Shown: positions 1 to 7,230, counted from the stretch's first letter. The stretch: DNA of 47,313 nucleotides from an uncultured Treponema sp. (GCA_947166355.1 CAMVDX010000018.1:1-47313), one strand, 5' to 3'. The notes: generated from the sequence alone by a model not told the origin. A program made the numbers and translations.

Positions 1-60
1 TCTAATAGATTTTAGAATTTTTAAATAGTAGGTTCCTTAAGTTGATGATGTTGGGTTTTA

Positions 61-148
61 GGGGGTAAGCAACTTGTTGCGTCCCCCTAGGGGGTGGGGT
101 AGCCGAAAACGCCGCAGGCGGTTGAGGCGTAGGGCGGGGCTCCGCCCT
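61..148. repeat. G/C-rich hairpin cluster upstream of gap
   Basis: Two hairpins stand out. At 61-87 a GGGGGT arm and a CCCCC arm enclose the inner pair GCAAC/GTTGC. At 131-148 AGGGCGG pairs with CCGCCCT around a 4-nt loop. The G+C content is far above the flanking AT-rich DNA. Bases 1-60 hold no gene I can support. The unit resembles other dispersed palindromes in this window and lies before the gap promoter region, so it is probably a mobile repeat rather than a gap-specific control element. Confidence 0.55.
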
Positions 149-238
149 CCTAACCTGAAACCTATCTATAGACTATTTCCCGCAAATTCATTATTTTATA
201 TAGTATAAAATCTTAATCTAATTTTTAGGAGATATAAA

Positions 239-1273
239 ATGGCAGATGTAAGAGTTGCTATTAATGGTTTCGGCCGTATTGGTCGTTTGGCTTTCCGTCA
301 GATGTTTGACGCTAAAGGTTATGAAGTAGTTGCTATCAACGATTTGACAAGCCCAAAAATGCTTGCTCACCTTTTGAAGTATGATACAGCACAGGGTGGT
401 TTCTGTGGTAAGATTGGTGAAGGAAAGCACACAGTATCTGCTACTGATGATTCTATCATCGTAGACGGAAAAGAAATCAAGATTTATGCAGAGAAAGACG
501 CTGCTAACTGTCCATGGGCAGCTAACAAGGTAGACGTTGTTCTCGAGTGTACAGGTTTCTACACATCTAAAGAAAAGGCACAGGCTCACATCACAGCTGG
601 TGCTCGCAAGGTAGTAATTTCTGCTCCTGCTGGAAACGACCTCCCAACAATCGTTTACAATGTAAACCACAAAACTTTGACAAAGAACGACAACATCATT
701 TCTGCAGCTTCTTGTACAACTAACTGTCTCGCTCCTATGGCTAAGGCTCTTAATGATGCATATCCAATCCAGTCTGGTATCATGTCTACAATCCACGCTT
801 ACACTGGTGATCAGATGATTCTTGATGGTCCACAGCGCAAGGGTGACCTCCGCCGTTCACGTGCCGGAGCTCAGAACATCGTTCCAAACTCAACAGGTGC
901 TGCTAAGGCTATCGGTCTTGTAATTCCTGAATTGAACGGAAAATTGATTGGTTCTGCTCAGCGTGTTCCAACACCTACAGGATCTACAACTCTTCTTTTC
1001 GCTGTAGTTAAGGGTAAGGACATCACTAAGGAATCTATCAACGCTGCTATGAAGGCTGCTGCTACAGAATCTTTCGGATACAACGAAGACGAAATCGTAT
1101 CTAGCGATATCATCGGTATGCGCTATGGTTCACTCTTCGATGCTACTCAGACTATGGTATCTAAGATTGATGACGATACATATCAGGTAGAAGTTGTATC
1201 ATGGTATGATAATGAAAACTCATATACTTCACAGATGGTACGTACAATTAAGTATTTCTCTGAGAACTGCTAA
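239..1273 (+). CDS. gap: Glyceraldehyde-3-phosphate dehydrogenase (type I)
   Basis: Cytoplasmic glycolytic enzyme that oxidises and phosphorylates glyceraldehyde 3-phosphate to 1,3-bisphosphoglycerate using NAD. The 344-residue protein opens with the Rossmann motif INGFGRIGR (residues 8-16) and carries the active-site motif SCTTNC with catalytic Cys159. The C-terminal [11 protein letters not shown] block is typical of the family. The length is normal for the class. The start is fixed by TAGGAGA at 226-232, six bases before the ATG. The gene is monocistronic, ending in a strong terminator at 1295-1320. Its 3' end is partly duplicated downstream (1411-1730). gap, pgk, tpiA and secG keep the common bacterial order in this window but are dispersed. 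Confidence 0.98.
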   Translation: MADVRVAINGFGRIGRLAFRQMFDAKGYEVVAINDLTSPKMLAHLLKYDTAQGGFCGKIGEGKHTVSATDDSIIVDGKEIKIYAEKDAANCPWAANKVDVVLECTGFYTSKEKAQAHITAGARKVVISAPAGNDLPTIVYNVNHKTLTKNDNIISAASCTTNCLAPMAKALNDAYPIQSGIMSTIHAYTGDQMILDGPQRKGDLRRSRAGAQNIVPNSTGAAKAIGLVIPELNGKLIGSAQRVPTPTGSTTLLFAVVKGKDITKESINAAMKAAATESFGYNEDEIVSSDIIGMRYGSLFDATQTMVSKIDDDTYQVEVVSWYDNENSYTSQMVRTIKYFSENC

Positions 1274-1294
1274 GTTTAGCTAATGAGTAAAAAA

Positions 1295-1320
1295 GACGCA
1301 CTACGGTGCGTCTTTTTTTT
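1295..1320 (+). terminator. gap terminator, first copy
   Basis: GACGCAC and GTGCGTC pair perfectly around a TACG loop (a UNCG tetraloop), followed by T10 and preceded by an A-run. This is a classical intrinsic terminator 22 bases after the gap stop. The A-run would let it work on the other strand too. Confidence 0.92.
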
Positions 1321-1443
1321 GAGTTCGTATGAGTTTTCATTATCGTTTTATCAGACTGTCGCAATTTTGCTGCGCAAAATTGCTCCGTGCGGCTCTGCCA
1401 GCATCGCCGCATGGTACGATAATGAAAACTCATATACTTCTCA

Positions 1444-1513
1444 GACATTTTCGGTAAAAAGGTTGCGAGTGACGCAGCAACCGCCGAAAATGCCGAGCGC
1501 CCCTGCGCGAAGG
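1444..1513. repeat. Hairpin insertion inside the duplicated gap tail
   Basis: ATTTTCGG at the left pairs with CCGAAAAT, and GGTTGC with GCAACC inside it. A second small hairpin (CCCC/GGGG) follows. The original gap copy lacks this DNA, so it looks like a short palindromic element inserted into the duplicate, or a replacement patch. Confidence 0.6.
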
Positions 1514-1571
1514 GGTAAGAACAATTAAGTATTTCTCTGAGAACTGCTAAGTTTAGCTAATGAGTAAAAAA

Positions 1572-1599
1572 GACGCACTTCGGTGCGTCTTTTTTTTTT
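1572..1599 (+). terminator. gap terminator, second copy
   Basis: The same GACGCAC/GTGCGTC stem as the first copy, but with a TTCG loop instead of TACG, followed by ten Ts. Both loops are stable UNCG tetraloops. It lies in the duplicated gap tail and may back up the first terminator. Confidence 0.85.
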
Positions 1600-1809
1600 G
1601 AGTTCGTATGAGTTTTCATTATCTTTTATTCGACTGTCGCAATTTTGCTGCGCAAAATTGCTCCGCACGTTCCTGCGCCACTGCTCGGAACGTGGGTATG
1701 ATAACGAAAACAATTCTCCGAGTTCTCTGCAATGACGGTAGGGTGCCATTGCGAGTCGTCTTGGTTGTCCACGTCATTGCAGGGAGCCCTTAGGCGACGT
1801 GGCAAGCTA

Positions 1810-2118
1810 CTAGTCGAGGAGGGCGAGAAGCGATTCCTTTGGCTGTACGCCTACGCTTGACTTATGGAGCTGGCCGCCTTTGAAGCTTGCTACGAACGGA
1901 ATGCTCATAACGCCAAACTGCTGTGCGAGGTCTGGTTCGTCGTCTACATTTACCTTGCATACCTTAATTTCAGGATGCTCTTCTGCGAGCTCTTCAATTA
2001 CAGGGCCGAGCATGCGGCATGGGCCGCACCAGGTTGCCCAGAAATCTACGATAACCGGTTTGTCCGATTCCAAAACTTCCTTCTGAAAAGTGTCTTTTGT
2101 GATATTTAATTCTGCCAT
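1810..2118 (-). CDS. trxA: Thioredoxin
   Basis: Small cytoplasmic thiol-disulfide reductant of 102 residues. It has the canonical WCGPC active site (Cys31, Cys34), the preceding VDFWATW strand and the SIPF cis-proline segment near residue 74. The length is typical for bacterial thioredoxin. AAGGAGA lies just upstream of the ATG on the minus strand. The gene stands alone, divergent from the MetQ-like gene. A near-consensus promoter flanked by two copies of a palindrome lies directly upstream, suggesting dedicated control by a dimeric repressor. The C-terminus is compact and shows no fusion. Confidence 0.97.
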   Translation of the reverse strand: MAELNITKDTFQKEVLESDKPVIVDFWATWCGPCRMLGPVIEELAEEHPEIKVCKVNVDDEPDLAQQFGVMSIPFVASFKGGQLHKSSVGVQPKESLLALLD

Positions 2119-2138
2119 AAAAATCTCCTTACAGTTAG

Positions 2139-2150
2139 ATTGTGTACAAT
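2139..2150. promoter_or_regulatory. Candidate operator overlapping the trxA start site
   Basis: ATTGTGTACAAT, an imperfect palindrome covering the predicted transcription start of trxA. It matches the perfect palindrome at 2187-2200 at 11 of 12 positions. The regulator is unknown. Confidence 0.65.
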
Positions 2151-2153
2151 TAA

Positions 2154-2182
2154 AATATAACTTGCTTTTTTTATATTGTCAA
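2154..2182 (-). promoter_or_regulatory. trxA promoter
   Basis: On the minus strand, TTGACA (2182-2177) is followed by exactly 17 bases and TATATT (2159-2154). This gives a start site near 2147, about 30 bases before the trxA ATG. It is among the best sigma-70-type promoters in the window. Confidence 0.85.
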
Positions 2183-2186
2183 GATA

Positions 2187-2200
2187 AATTGTATACAATT
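2187..2200. promoter_or_regulatory. Candidate operator just upstream of the trxA -35 box
   Basis: AATTGTATACAATT, a perfect 14-bp palindrome ending four bases upstream of the -35 hexamer. Its centre is 49 bp from that of the second copy. Two matching sites bracketing a promoter suggest cooperative binding or looping. Confidence 0.65.
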
Positions 2201-2239
2201 TAATAATTATCAATTTTTGTTATTACACGGTGGGCGTTC

Positions 2240-2340
2240 CGTCATTACGAGCAGAAGGCGCGGAAATCTGCACCTCGTAAGCAATCCATAATCATAGATT
2301 GCCACGTCGCATTCGTTCTTCGCCATGACGATTTTTTTTT
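2240..2340. repeat. Family-A palindromic repeat between trxA and the MetQ-like gene
   Basis: Opens with CGTCATTACGAG and closes with the complementary CATGACG followed by a T-run. AGCAATCCATAAT and ATAGATTGCCACGTCG form the inner pairing. It lies between two divergent promoters, so it is not a gene terminator, though it could stop antisense transcripts. The remaining bases up to 2470 hold only degenerate hairpin DNA. Confidence 0.7.
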
Positions 2341-2568
2341 ATTGCGCGTTGCGTTCGCGAACCTGAGTGATAACGAAGGTGAGTCGGATACTGCTAACGC
2401 CCAGCCGCAGGGCAGGTTACTCTGCAACGGAAGCATATTAAACCTTTGTTTTCTTAAATATTTTTTTTTCAAAACCTATTGACATTTATTTAATAACCTA
2501 GTAAACCTATGGGTAATTAAAGATTAACTACCGCAGACGCGGAGTTTCAACAAAAGGAGAATACATCT

Positions 2569-3351
2569 ATGAAAAAAATCATTTCTATTGCGGCAGTTGC
2601 TTTGCTCGCTGCTTCTCTCTTCGCAGAGACAATTAAAGTTGGTGCTACACCAGTTCCACACGCAGATATCCTTAATCTTGTAAAGGATGATCTTAAGGCA
2701 GAAGGAATTGACCTTAAGATTGTTGAGTTCACAGACTATGTTACACCAAACGAAGCTGTAGAATCTGGCGAAATCGATGCTAACTACTTCCAGCACATTC
2801 CTTACCTCGAGTCTTTCAACACAGAGCGCGGATATCACCTTGTAAATGCAGGCGGAATTCACGTAGAACCATTTGCTCTTTATTCAAAATCAAAGAAAAT
2901 CAAGACCCTCAAGGATATCAAAAAGAAGGCTCGCATTGGTATTCCTAATGACCCTTCAAACGAAGGCCGTGCACTTCTTCTTCTTCAGGAAGCTGGACTT
3001 ATTAAGATTGATCCAAAAGCTGGAATTACAGCAACTCCTTCTGATATCACTTCTAATCCTTTGAACCTTAAATTTGTAGAGGTAGAGGCTGCTTCACTTC
3101 CACGTGTTCTTGCAGATGTTGATGCTGCCGTAATCAACGGTAACTATGCAATTCCTGCAGGACTTTCTGCAAAGAAGGACGGACTTTTTGTTGAAGGTTC
3201 TTCTTCTCCATACGTAAACGTAATTGCAGTAAAAGCCGGTAACGAAAACAAGGCTTCAATAAAGGCTTTGATTAAAGCTTTGCAGAGCGACAAGGTTCGC
3301 AAGTATGTTGATGAAACCTATCCAAACGGCGAAGTTGTTGTAGTATTCTAA
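2569..3351 (+). CDS. MetQ/NlpA-family substrate-binding protein
   Basis: Periplasmic binding protein of the family serving methionine ABC importers (MetNIQ). The 260-residue protein has a signal peptide ending LFA-E at residues 17-20. The family's features follow: VGATPVPHADIL, an FTDYVTPNEAVESGEIDANYFQH block that lines the ligand cleft, and the IGIPNDPSNEGRALLLLQ segment. AAAGGAGA precedes the ATG. Most MetQ proteins are lipoproteins, but here no cysteine follows the signal peptide, so release by signal peptidase I is predicted. No ATPase or permease gene is adjacent. Methionine is the likely ligand, though related amino acids or peptides are possible. TTGACA at 2479-2484 may be its -35 box; the -10 is unclear. 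Confidence 0.9.
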   Translation: MKKIISIAAVALLAASLFAETIKVGATPVPHADILNLVKDDLKAEGIDLKIVEFTDYVTPNEAVESGEIDANYFQHIPYLESFNTERGYHLVNAGGIHVEPFALYSKSKKIKTLKDIKKKARIGIPNDPSNEGRALLLLQEAGLIKIDPKAGITATPSDITSNPLNLKFVEVEAASLPRVLADVDAAVINGNYAIPAGLSAKKDGLFVEGSSSPYVNVIAVKAGNENKASIKALIKALQSDKVRKYVDETYPNGEVVVVF

Positions 3352-3353
3352 TA

Positions 3354-3411
3354 GATTCCGAAACAAACGACCGTAGCTGGTATGCGGTCGTGATGTAGCC
3401 TTCGGAATGAC
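3354..3411. repeat. Family-B repeat with a hairpin nested in its loop
   Basis: The family-B arms GATTCCGAAACAA and TTCGGAATGAC are intact. The short loop is replaced by about 34 bp containing ACGACCG/CGGTCGT. Elsewhere (15900-15926, 29964-29988) the same arms meet directly as GAAACAAGTTC, so this looks like one repeat inserted into another. Confidence 0.7.
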
Positions 3412-3420
3412 ATAAATTGC

Positions 3421-3499
3421 CGTCATTGCGAGGAGCGAAGCGACGTGGCAATCCTTTAATAGATTGCTTCGCCTGCGGCTCGCAATGACGTTTTTTTTT
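3421..3499 (+). terminator. Family-A inverted pair acting as terminator of the MetQ-like gene
   Basis: CGTCATTGCGAG at 3421 pairs with CTCGCAATGACG ending at 3490, and GAAGC/GCTTC pairs inside. Nine Ts follow at once. A pair of dispersed repeats in opposite orientation thus forms a Rho-independent terminator between the binding protein and the next gene. Confidence 0.75.
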
Positions 3500-3557
3500 G
3501 CTTGTAATGCTTTTTTATAATATTGCAGTATTAACTGATTAGGGGTATCATCCTTTT

Positions 3558-4163
3558 ATGTCACTTCTTCGGGATATAAAAAAATACTGGCCGCTGCTTT
3601 GCGCAGACGGTTTTTATTATCTTTTTACCGGACTTTCTGCCGCAGTCATCAATAAAGAAGTTTATGCAATTTTGTCTCCGCGCCTTATTTCTCTTCAGAG
3701 TATAATAGGCTGGGGCGGGGGAGTTCTGCTTGGCTTTATGTGGTCACGCTGGAACAAAAAGCTGCTGCCACTTATGCTGCCATTCTTCGCACTCCAGGCG
3801 ACGGCAAGTATTTTCTATTTCATCTATTCTGAAACTACCCTTAATATGTTCATTTTCTGGGTGATTAGCATGGGCATGTATATTTTCTTTGGTGGAATCA
3901 GTGATAAGATTTTTGAAGGCGCCAAAGCCTGGTTTTTCAAAAAGAGCGAGGCCCGAGCTTCTTATGATAACCTCATAGACATGACCGGAAGCATTGCAGG
4001 CTTTGCGGGTTATTTTCTTGCCATGCTTTATGTGCCTTCTCTGCGTATGGCAATTTTCTTTAATTTTCTTGCAACCTTTTTATGGTGTCTTGGAATCATC
4101 TGGTATACCTTACGCCATCGTGGTGATTTGAAAGATGAAGACAAGAGTTCAGGAGAGCAGTGA
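3558..4163 (+). CDS. Multi-spanning membrane protein of unknown function
   Basis: A 201-residue hydrophobic protein with roughly five to six membrane segments (about residues 14-32, 45-62, 68-90, 95-112, 143-160 and 164-184). It ends in a charged tail (RHRGDLKDEDKSSGEQ). The glycine-rich IIGWGGGVLLGFMWSRW segment and overall shape recall half of a major-facilitator transporter, but I do not recognise a specific family. AGGGG sits 12 bases upstream of the ATG. The stop codon overlaps the start of the WYL regulator by one base (TGATG), implying translational coupling, so the regulator may act on this gene or on the transported compound. Confidence 0.7.
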   Translation: MSLLRDIKKYWPLLCADGFYYLFTGLSAAVINKEVYAILSPRLISLQSIIGWGGGVLLGFMWSRWNKKLLPLMLPFFALQATASIFYFIYSETTLNMFIFWVISMGMYIFFGGISDKIFEGAKAWFFKKSEARASYDNLIDMTGSIAGFAGYFLAMLYVPSLRMAIFFNFLATFLWCLGIIWYTLRHRGDLKDEDKSSGEQ

Positions 4164-5263
4164 TGGCTGGCCACAAAACAACGCACACTCAGCTGGAACG
4201 TTTTCGCCTCATTGACAGCCTTCTTGCTGATGGCGAGGTTCTTTGTTTTGAAAATATTCTTGATTCTCTGCGGCTGGAGCTGCGCGATGATTTGCTTTCG
4301 GAAAGTTCTCTTCGCCGCGACTTCCGATATATGAAAAACGAGCTTGGTGCGCCTCTTGCCTATGATAAAAAGCGGCACGGCTGGCATTATACCAAGCCTT
4401 TTAAGCTGCCGGCAGAGGCTTTTAGTGATGATGAGATTCTTTATCTGAACTTGATAAGGGGACTTGTGAATCAGAATTCAAATGATGATTTTTTGTATAA
4501 ATCCTTTGATAAGCTGCTGAATAAAATCACTCCGGATAAGAGAGATGATGAAAAAAAGACCCTGAAACAAGTTCAGGGTGACGGTACCCAACATCTTGTT
4601 GAAGAATCTCGTTATGCTGAAGAATCATGTCATGCTGAACTTGTTTCAGCATCTATACAAGACCGCTTCTATATCGCACCTCGTCCCAAGCAGCTGATTG
4701 ATGAAGGCGTGGTAGAAAAAGTTCTCGAAGCTATCAAAAATAATTATCTGCTGGATTTCAATTACTTCAGCAAATGGGAGCCGGAAGAGCGTCACAGAAA
4801 AATCATGCCTTTTCAACTTGTCTTTGACAGTGGAAGTTTGTTCCTATACGGTGCCGGTAGTAAGACCCCGAAAAATCCCCGCCTTTTCAAGCTTTCAAAA
4901 ATGCATGATGTCCAGGTGATTACTTTCCGCACTTTCGACCTGCCCGCTGGTTTTCGTTTTCATGAAGATTTTGAAAAAGGCAGATTCGGGGCTTTTCAGT
5001 ATGATGAAGCCTATGATTTTAAAATTGAATTCTCTGGTGAAGCGCGCAATGTGGTGAGGGAATGTATCTGGGCTGATAATCAAATGATAGAAGAAAATCA
5101 AAAAGATGGAAAAACTACGATTTCATTTTCAAGCTCTCAGTGGATTCCAATTTTCAGATGGCTGCTTTCCTTTGGCGAAAATGTCCGCCCTCTCGAGCCT
5201 GACTGGTTTGTAGAACAATGGAAAGAAACTGTTCGTAAAATGTCAGAAAAAGTTAGAAAGTAA
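4163..5263 (+). CDS. WYL-domain transcriptional regulator with an in-frame repeat insertion
   Basis: A 366-residue cytoplasmic regulator. The N-terminal part (about residues 1-85) looks like a helix-turn-helix region. A C-terminal WYL-type ligand-sensing domain begins near residue 180, with LDFNYFSKW, the KIMPFQLVFDSGSLFLYG strand pair and a WCX-like tail (SSSQWIPIFRWLLSFGENVRPLEPDWF). Start: ATG at 4163 preceded by AGGAGA; a GTG one codon earlier is possible. Residues about 131-166 are encoded by two family-B palindromes (LKQVQGDGTQ and CHAELVSAS), which lie in the interdomain linker. Reading continues cleanly through them, so the protein should still be made. WYL regulators often respond to nucleotides or stress; the ligand here is unknown. 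Confidence 0.88.
   Translation: MAGHKTTHTQLERFRLIDSLLADGEVLCFENILDSLRLELRDDLLSESSLRRDFRYMKNELGAPLAYDKKRHGWHYTKPFKLPAEAFSDDEILYLNLIRGLVNQNSNDDFLYKSFDKLLNKITPDKRDDEKKTLKQVQGDGTQHLVEESRYAEESCHAELVSASIQDRFYIAPRPKQLIDEGVVEKVLEAIKNNYLLDFNYFSKWEPEERHRKIMPFQLVFDSGSLFLYGAGSKTPKNPRLFKLSKMHDVQVITFRTFDLPAGFRFHEDFEKGRFGAFQYDEAYDFKIEFSGEARNVVRECIWADNQMIEENQKDGKTTISFSSSQWIPIFRWLLSFGENVRPLEPDWFVEQWKETVRKMSEKVRK
4557..4662. repeat. Two family-B palindromes inside the WYL coding region
   Basis: The first copy has CCCTGAAACAAGTTCAGGG followed by TGACG. The second has ATGCTGAACTTGTTTCAGCAT. They face each other in inverted orientation about 45 bp apart and together add some 35 codons without a stop or frame change. 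Confidence 0.8.
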
Positions 5264-5344
5264 AAAAAAATATTACCTTGTCATTAAATGACTATCTCTT
5301 TAATCTATAATTATTTTAGATTTTGTAAATATGGAGGCATTTCT

Positions 5345-5815
5345 ATGAAAAAGTTTAAAATTATTATAGCAGTTATTTTTGCTGTCGCTGTGATTATGGG
5401 AGTTTCTGCTTGTTCAAATTCAAGCAATAGTGGTGGAGGAGGAAGTAGTGGAAATTCAGAGCCAGCTAATCCCTTTGATGGAACTACCTGGTATGGAAAC
5501 ACTAAAGATGGTTTTACAGGCGAAGTAAAAAACGATGTAAAGCTTCTTGTCTTTGATAAGACTGAGTATAATGGAACAACGATATATCGATGTTCAAATG
5601 TAGATCATCTTTTCTTTGGTGGAAGTGATAACTTAGAACTTAGAAAAGGCCAGAAACTTCCCTATACTGTTGAAAAAAAATCAGATGGTAGTTATGTAGC
5701 AACCACTCAAATCCTTAAATATTCAGTAGTTATTCCAAGTGCTGATTCTACTACAGGTTATATTTCAATAGAGCATAATAATCAGACTCTTAAAATAAAT
5801 ATTAATAAGAAATAG
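5345..5815 (+). CDS. Small lipoprotein, function unknown
   Basis: A 156-residue protein. Its signal peptide ends in VSAC, making Cys23 the probable lipid-modified residue. A Ser/Gly-rich spacer (SNSSNSGGGGSSGNSE) then leads to a beta-rich body with PFDGTTWYGNTKDG, a pattern seen in small treponemal surface lipoproteins. The start at 5345 has GGAGG nine bases upstream (5332-5336); an in-frame upstream ATG at 5288 would bury the signal peptide and lacks a binding site. The last 14 bases overlap the end of the convergent radical SAM gene. The role is unknown; it is probably anchored to the inner or outer membrane. Confidence 0.8.
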   Translation: MKKFKIIIAVIFAVAVIMGVSACSNSSNSGGGGSSGNSEPANPFDGTTWYGNTKDGFTGEVKNDVKLLVFDKTEYNGTTIYRCSNVDHLFFGGSDNLELRKGQKLPYTVEKKSDGSYVATTQILKYSVVIPSADSTTGYISIEHNNQTLKININKK

Positions 5816-6854
5816 TTTTACATACAAAATCGCAGAGAGTACAGATGTCGCCTGTGGTTCCGGGAAGCTTTTTTTTTCGGGACCGCAGGCATTTTTTTAG
5901 TCCGTGGCGGCGGTAGTGGGAGAGGCCTTCCTCGTAGCAGATTTTTATCATTGGATTGGCGGAGGCTTTCTGCATGATTGTTTCGAAGCTGTCTGTGATG
6001 CGGCCTATGAAAAGAGCGGGATTTTCGTTTGCAAAACCGCAGCAAGGCGCTATGTTTCCGTCGGCGTGAACGTAGAGAATGTTGCCGGGCCCCTGGCAGT
6101 AATCTTCCTTGAACCAGCGTCGGGCCTGCCAGGCGCGCGGGTCTTCTGAAGTGTAGGTGCGGGGCAGGGTGTAAACTGGAATGTCACTGAGAGACAAAGA
6201 AGTCTCGTCATTGCGAGATATGTACGCCGTAGGCGTACGACGCGAAGCAATCCATTCGTTGTATGGTGGATTGCCACGTCGCTGCGCTCCTCGCAATGAC
6301 GAATCTTGCTGCGCTCCTCGCAATGACGAATACAGCTGCGCGCCCGTCAAAGCAGCAGCCGCTTCCACGGTCTGAATATTAATCGAATCCTCTCCAAAAA
6401 TCTCCTGAACCTTGCGGATAAAAGTTTCCATACGATCGGTAGTTTGTCCGTGGTAGGAATCCCAGCTGAGGCCAATCTTTCCGTCGTAGCCAGCATCGTA
6501 TAATTTTTGAAGTGTGGCGAAGAGGTCTGCTTCGTCACGCCACCAGTCTCCGTTTGTCATTATCTGATCAAACATTAGGTCGTGAGAAATTGCCGCCTTT
6601 GTCACTTCAATCAAAAAATCAAGATACAAAAAAGGCTCGCCGCCGGAAAAGCCGATGCGGTCAATTACGGGAAGTGGAGTGCTGTCTGGTCCCGGCTGTC
6701 CACCCGCTTCCACGCAGCTTTCAATCAGTTTTACAGCATCCGCAATTTCCAGCTTGTGAGGCGTGCGGTTAATAAAGCAATGCTCGCAGTGGAGGTTGCA
6801 GGCGGTGGTTGTAGAAAAAATAATTTCGGTTGGGTGGAAGCCTTTTGATTTCAT
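5802..6854 (-). CDS. Radical SAM/SPASM-like enzyme with in-frame repeat insertion
   Basis: A 350-residue iron-sulfur enzyme. The radical SAM motif CxxxCxxC is Cys19, Cys23 and Cys26 (ACNLHCEHC), followed by GFSGGEPFLY, which contributes to S-adenosylmethionine binding. The C-terminal third has SPASM-like cysteines: YCQGPG, IAPCCGF, then ICTLCDFVCK at the end, suggesting an auxiliary cluster. Residues about 168-225 contain repeat-encoded peptide (SSLRGAQRRGNPP and neighbours) from family-A copies, between core and tail. There is no Shine-Dalgarno sequence, and a TATAAT lies 7 nt before the ATG, so the mRNA may be leaderless. The substrate is unknown; no peptide precursor is obvious nearby. Confidence 0.85.
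   Translation of the reverse strand: MKSKGFHPTEIIFSTTTACNLHCEHCFINRTPHKLEIADAVKLIESCVEAGGQPGPDSTPLPVIDRIGFSGGEPFLYLDFLIEVTKAAISHDLMFDQIMTNGDWWRDEADLFATLQKLYDAGYDGKIGLSWDSYHGQTTDRMETFIRKVQEIFGEDSINIQTVEAAAALTGAQLYSSLRGAQQDSSLRGAQRRGNPPYNEWIASRRTPTAYISRNDETSLSLSDIPVYTLPRTYTSEDPRAWQARRWFKEDYCQGPGNILYVHADGNIAPCCGFANENPALFIGRITDSFETIMQKASANPMIKICYEEGLSHYRRHGLKKCLRSRKKKLPGTTGDICTLCDFVCKTISY
6206..6328. repeat. Family-A repeats inside the radical SAM coding region
   Basis: CGTCATTGCGAG opens the block. ACGCGAAGCAATCC and GGATTGCCACGTCGC form the middle. CTCGCAATGACG closes it twice in tandem. An inner hairpin (GTACGCC/GGCGTAC) is nested in the first copy. The whole block is open in the gene's frame. 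Confidence 0.8.
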
Positions 6855-6861
6855 ATTTACG

Positions 6862-6867
6862 ATTATA
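6862..6867 (-). promoter_or_regulatory. -10 box of the radical SAM gene (leaderless candidate)
   Basis: TATAAT on the minus strand, with seven bases between it and the ATG at 6854. Transcription should start at or next to the A of the start codon. No -35 hexamer is convincing. Confidence 0.6.
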
Positions 6868-6939
6868 TAGTTTTTTTAATTATTATACAGAGCTATTTTT
6901 GTTATAAGAGATATAAATAATGAAAAATCTGTAAAAATA

Positions 6940-6948
6940 TGCTATATT
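6940..6948 (+). promoter_or_regulatory. Extended -10 promoter of the DUF4160-like cluster
   Basis: TGC-TATATT gives an extended -10. GGAGG at 6955-6959 then precedes the ATG at 6969 by nine bases, a normal leader for this cluster. Confidence 0.55.
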
Positions 6949-6968
6949 ATACTTGGAGGTAAAGAGAA

Positions 6969-7218
6969 ATGCCTAGTATTAGTCGATTCTTCGGAATTGT
7001 TATTTATATGTATCCAGATGATCCTAATCCTCCTCACTTTCATGCTCTTTGTGATGATAGATCTTGTATTGATAAATAAAGCAAAAGCAAAAGGTGATTT
7101 AACAAAAAGAGAAAAGAAACTTGTAGAGGCTTGGGCTGAACATAGAAATGAACTTTTGAATAATTGGGATTTAATGATGAGAGAAAATCGGGTCAATGAT
7201 ATTGAACCTTTGAAATAG
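6969..7218 (+). pseudogene. DUF4160-family gene split by a frameshift
   Basis: The first frame reads MPSISRFFGIVIYMYPDDPN then PPHFHA, the conserved N-terminal block of DUF4160 proteins, and stops at 7077-7079. A second frame, one base forward, carries the conserved C-terminal half: LTKREKKLVEAWAEHR, LLNNWDLM and IEPLK, ending at 7218. Joined, they give a protein of typical length (about 82 residues). One base too many near 7070-7080, in an AT-rich run, explains the split. It could be a true inactivating mutation, a sequencing error or, less likely, programmed frameshifting. DUF4160 genes often lie beside DUF2442 genes, as here, in toxin-antitoxin-like pairs. Confidence 0.8.
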
Positions 7219-7230
7219 GAGATGTGAATT

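Larger units (their letters stand above)
1411..1730 (+). repeat. Partial duplication of the gap 3' end with its terminator
   Basis: Bases 1411-1440 repeat 1201-1230 of gap with a single change (codons for [10 protein letters not shown]). Bases 1515-1661 repeat 1245-1384: the last gap codons, the stop, the terminator and the downstream AT palindrome. About 70 bp of hairpin DNA (roughly 1444-1513) replaces a short piece between the two matching blocks. A third, shorter and degraded echo starts near 1694. The region has no ribosome-binding site and the duplicate encodes no plausible protein, so it is gene debris or a repeat-mediated duplication. Confidence 0.85.

Noticed and set aside
218..796. 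192-residue open frame on the minus strand over gap
   Set aside because: Shadow of a strongly conserved, codon-biased gene; no binding site and cysteine-rich nonsense composition.
1283..1528. Open reading frame after gap with [11 protein letters not shown]
   Set aside because: It is a readthrough of the duplicated gap tail and hairpin DNA, with no ribosome-binding site; not a gene.
2471..2568. Possible SAM riboswitch before the MetQ-like gene
   Set aside because: No S-box core or long paired P1 is visible; only short AACCTA repeats.
5288..5344. Upstream start for the small lipoprotein
   Set aside because: It would add 19 residues before the signal peptide and lacks a binding site; GGAGG fits ATG 5345.
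7060..7090. Programmed frameshift in the DUF4160 gene
   Set aside because: A +1 shift is needed but the site AAA-TAA lacks a known slippery context; mutation or error is simpler.
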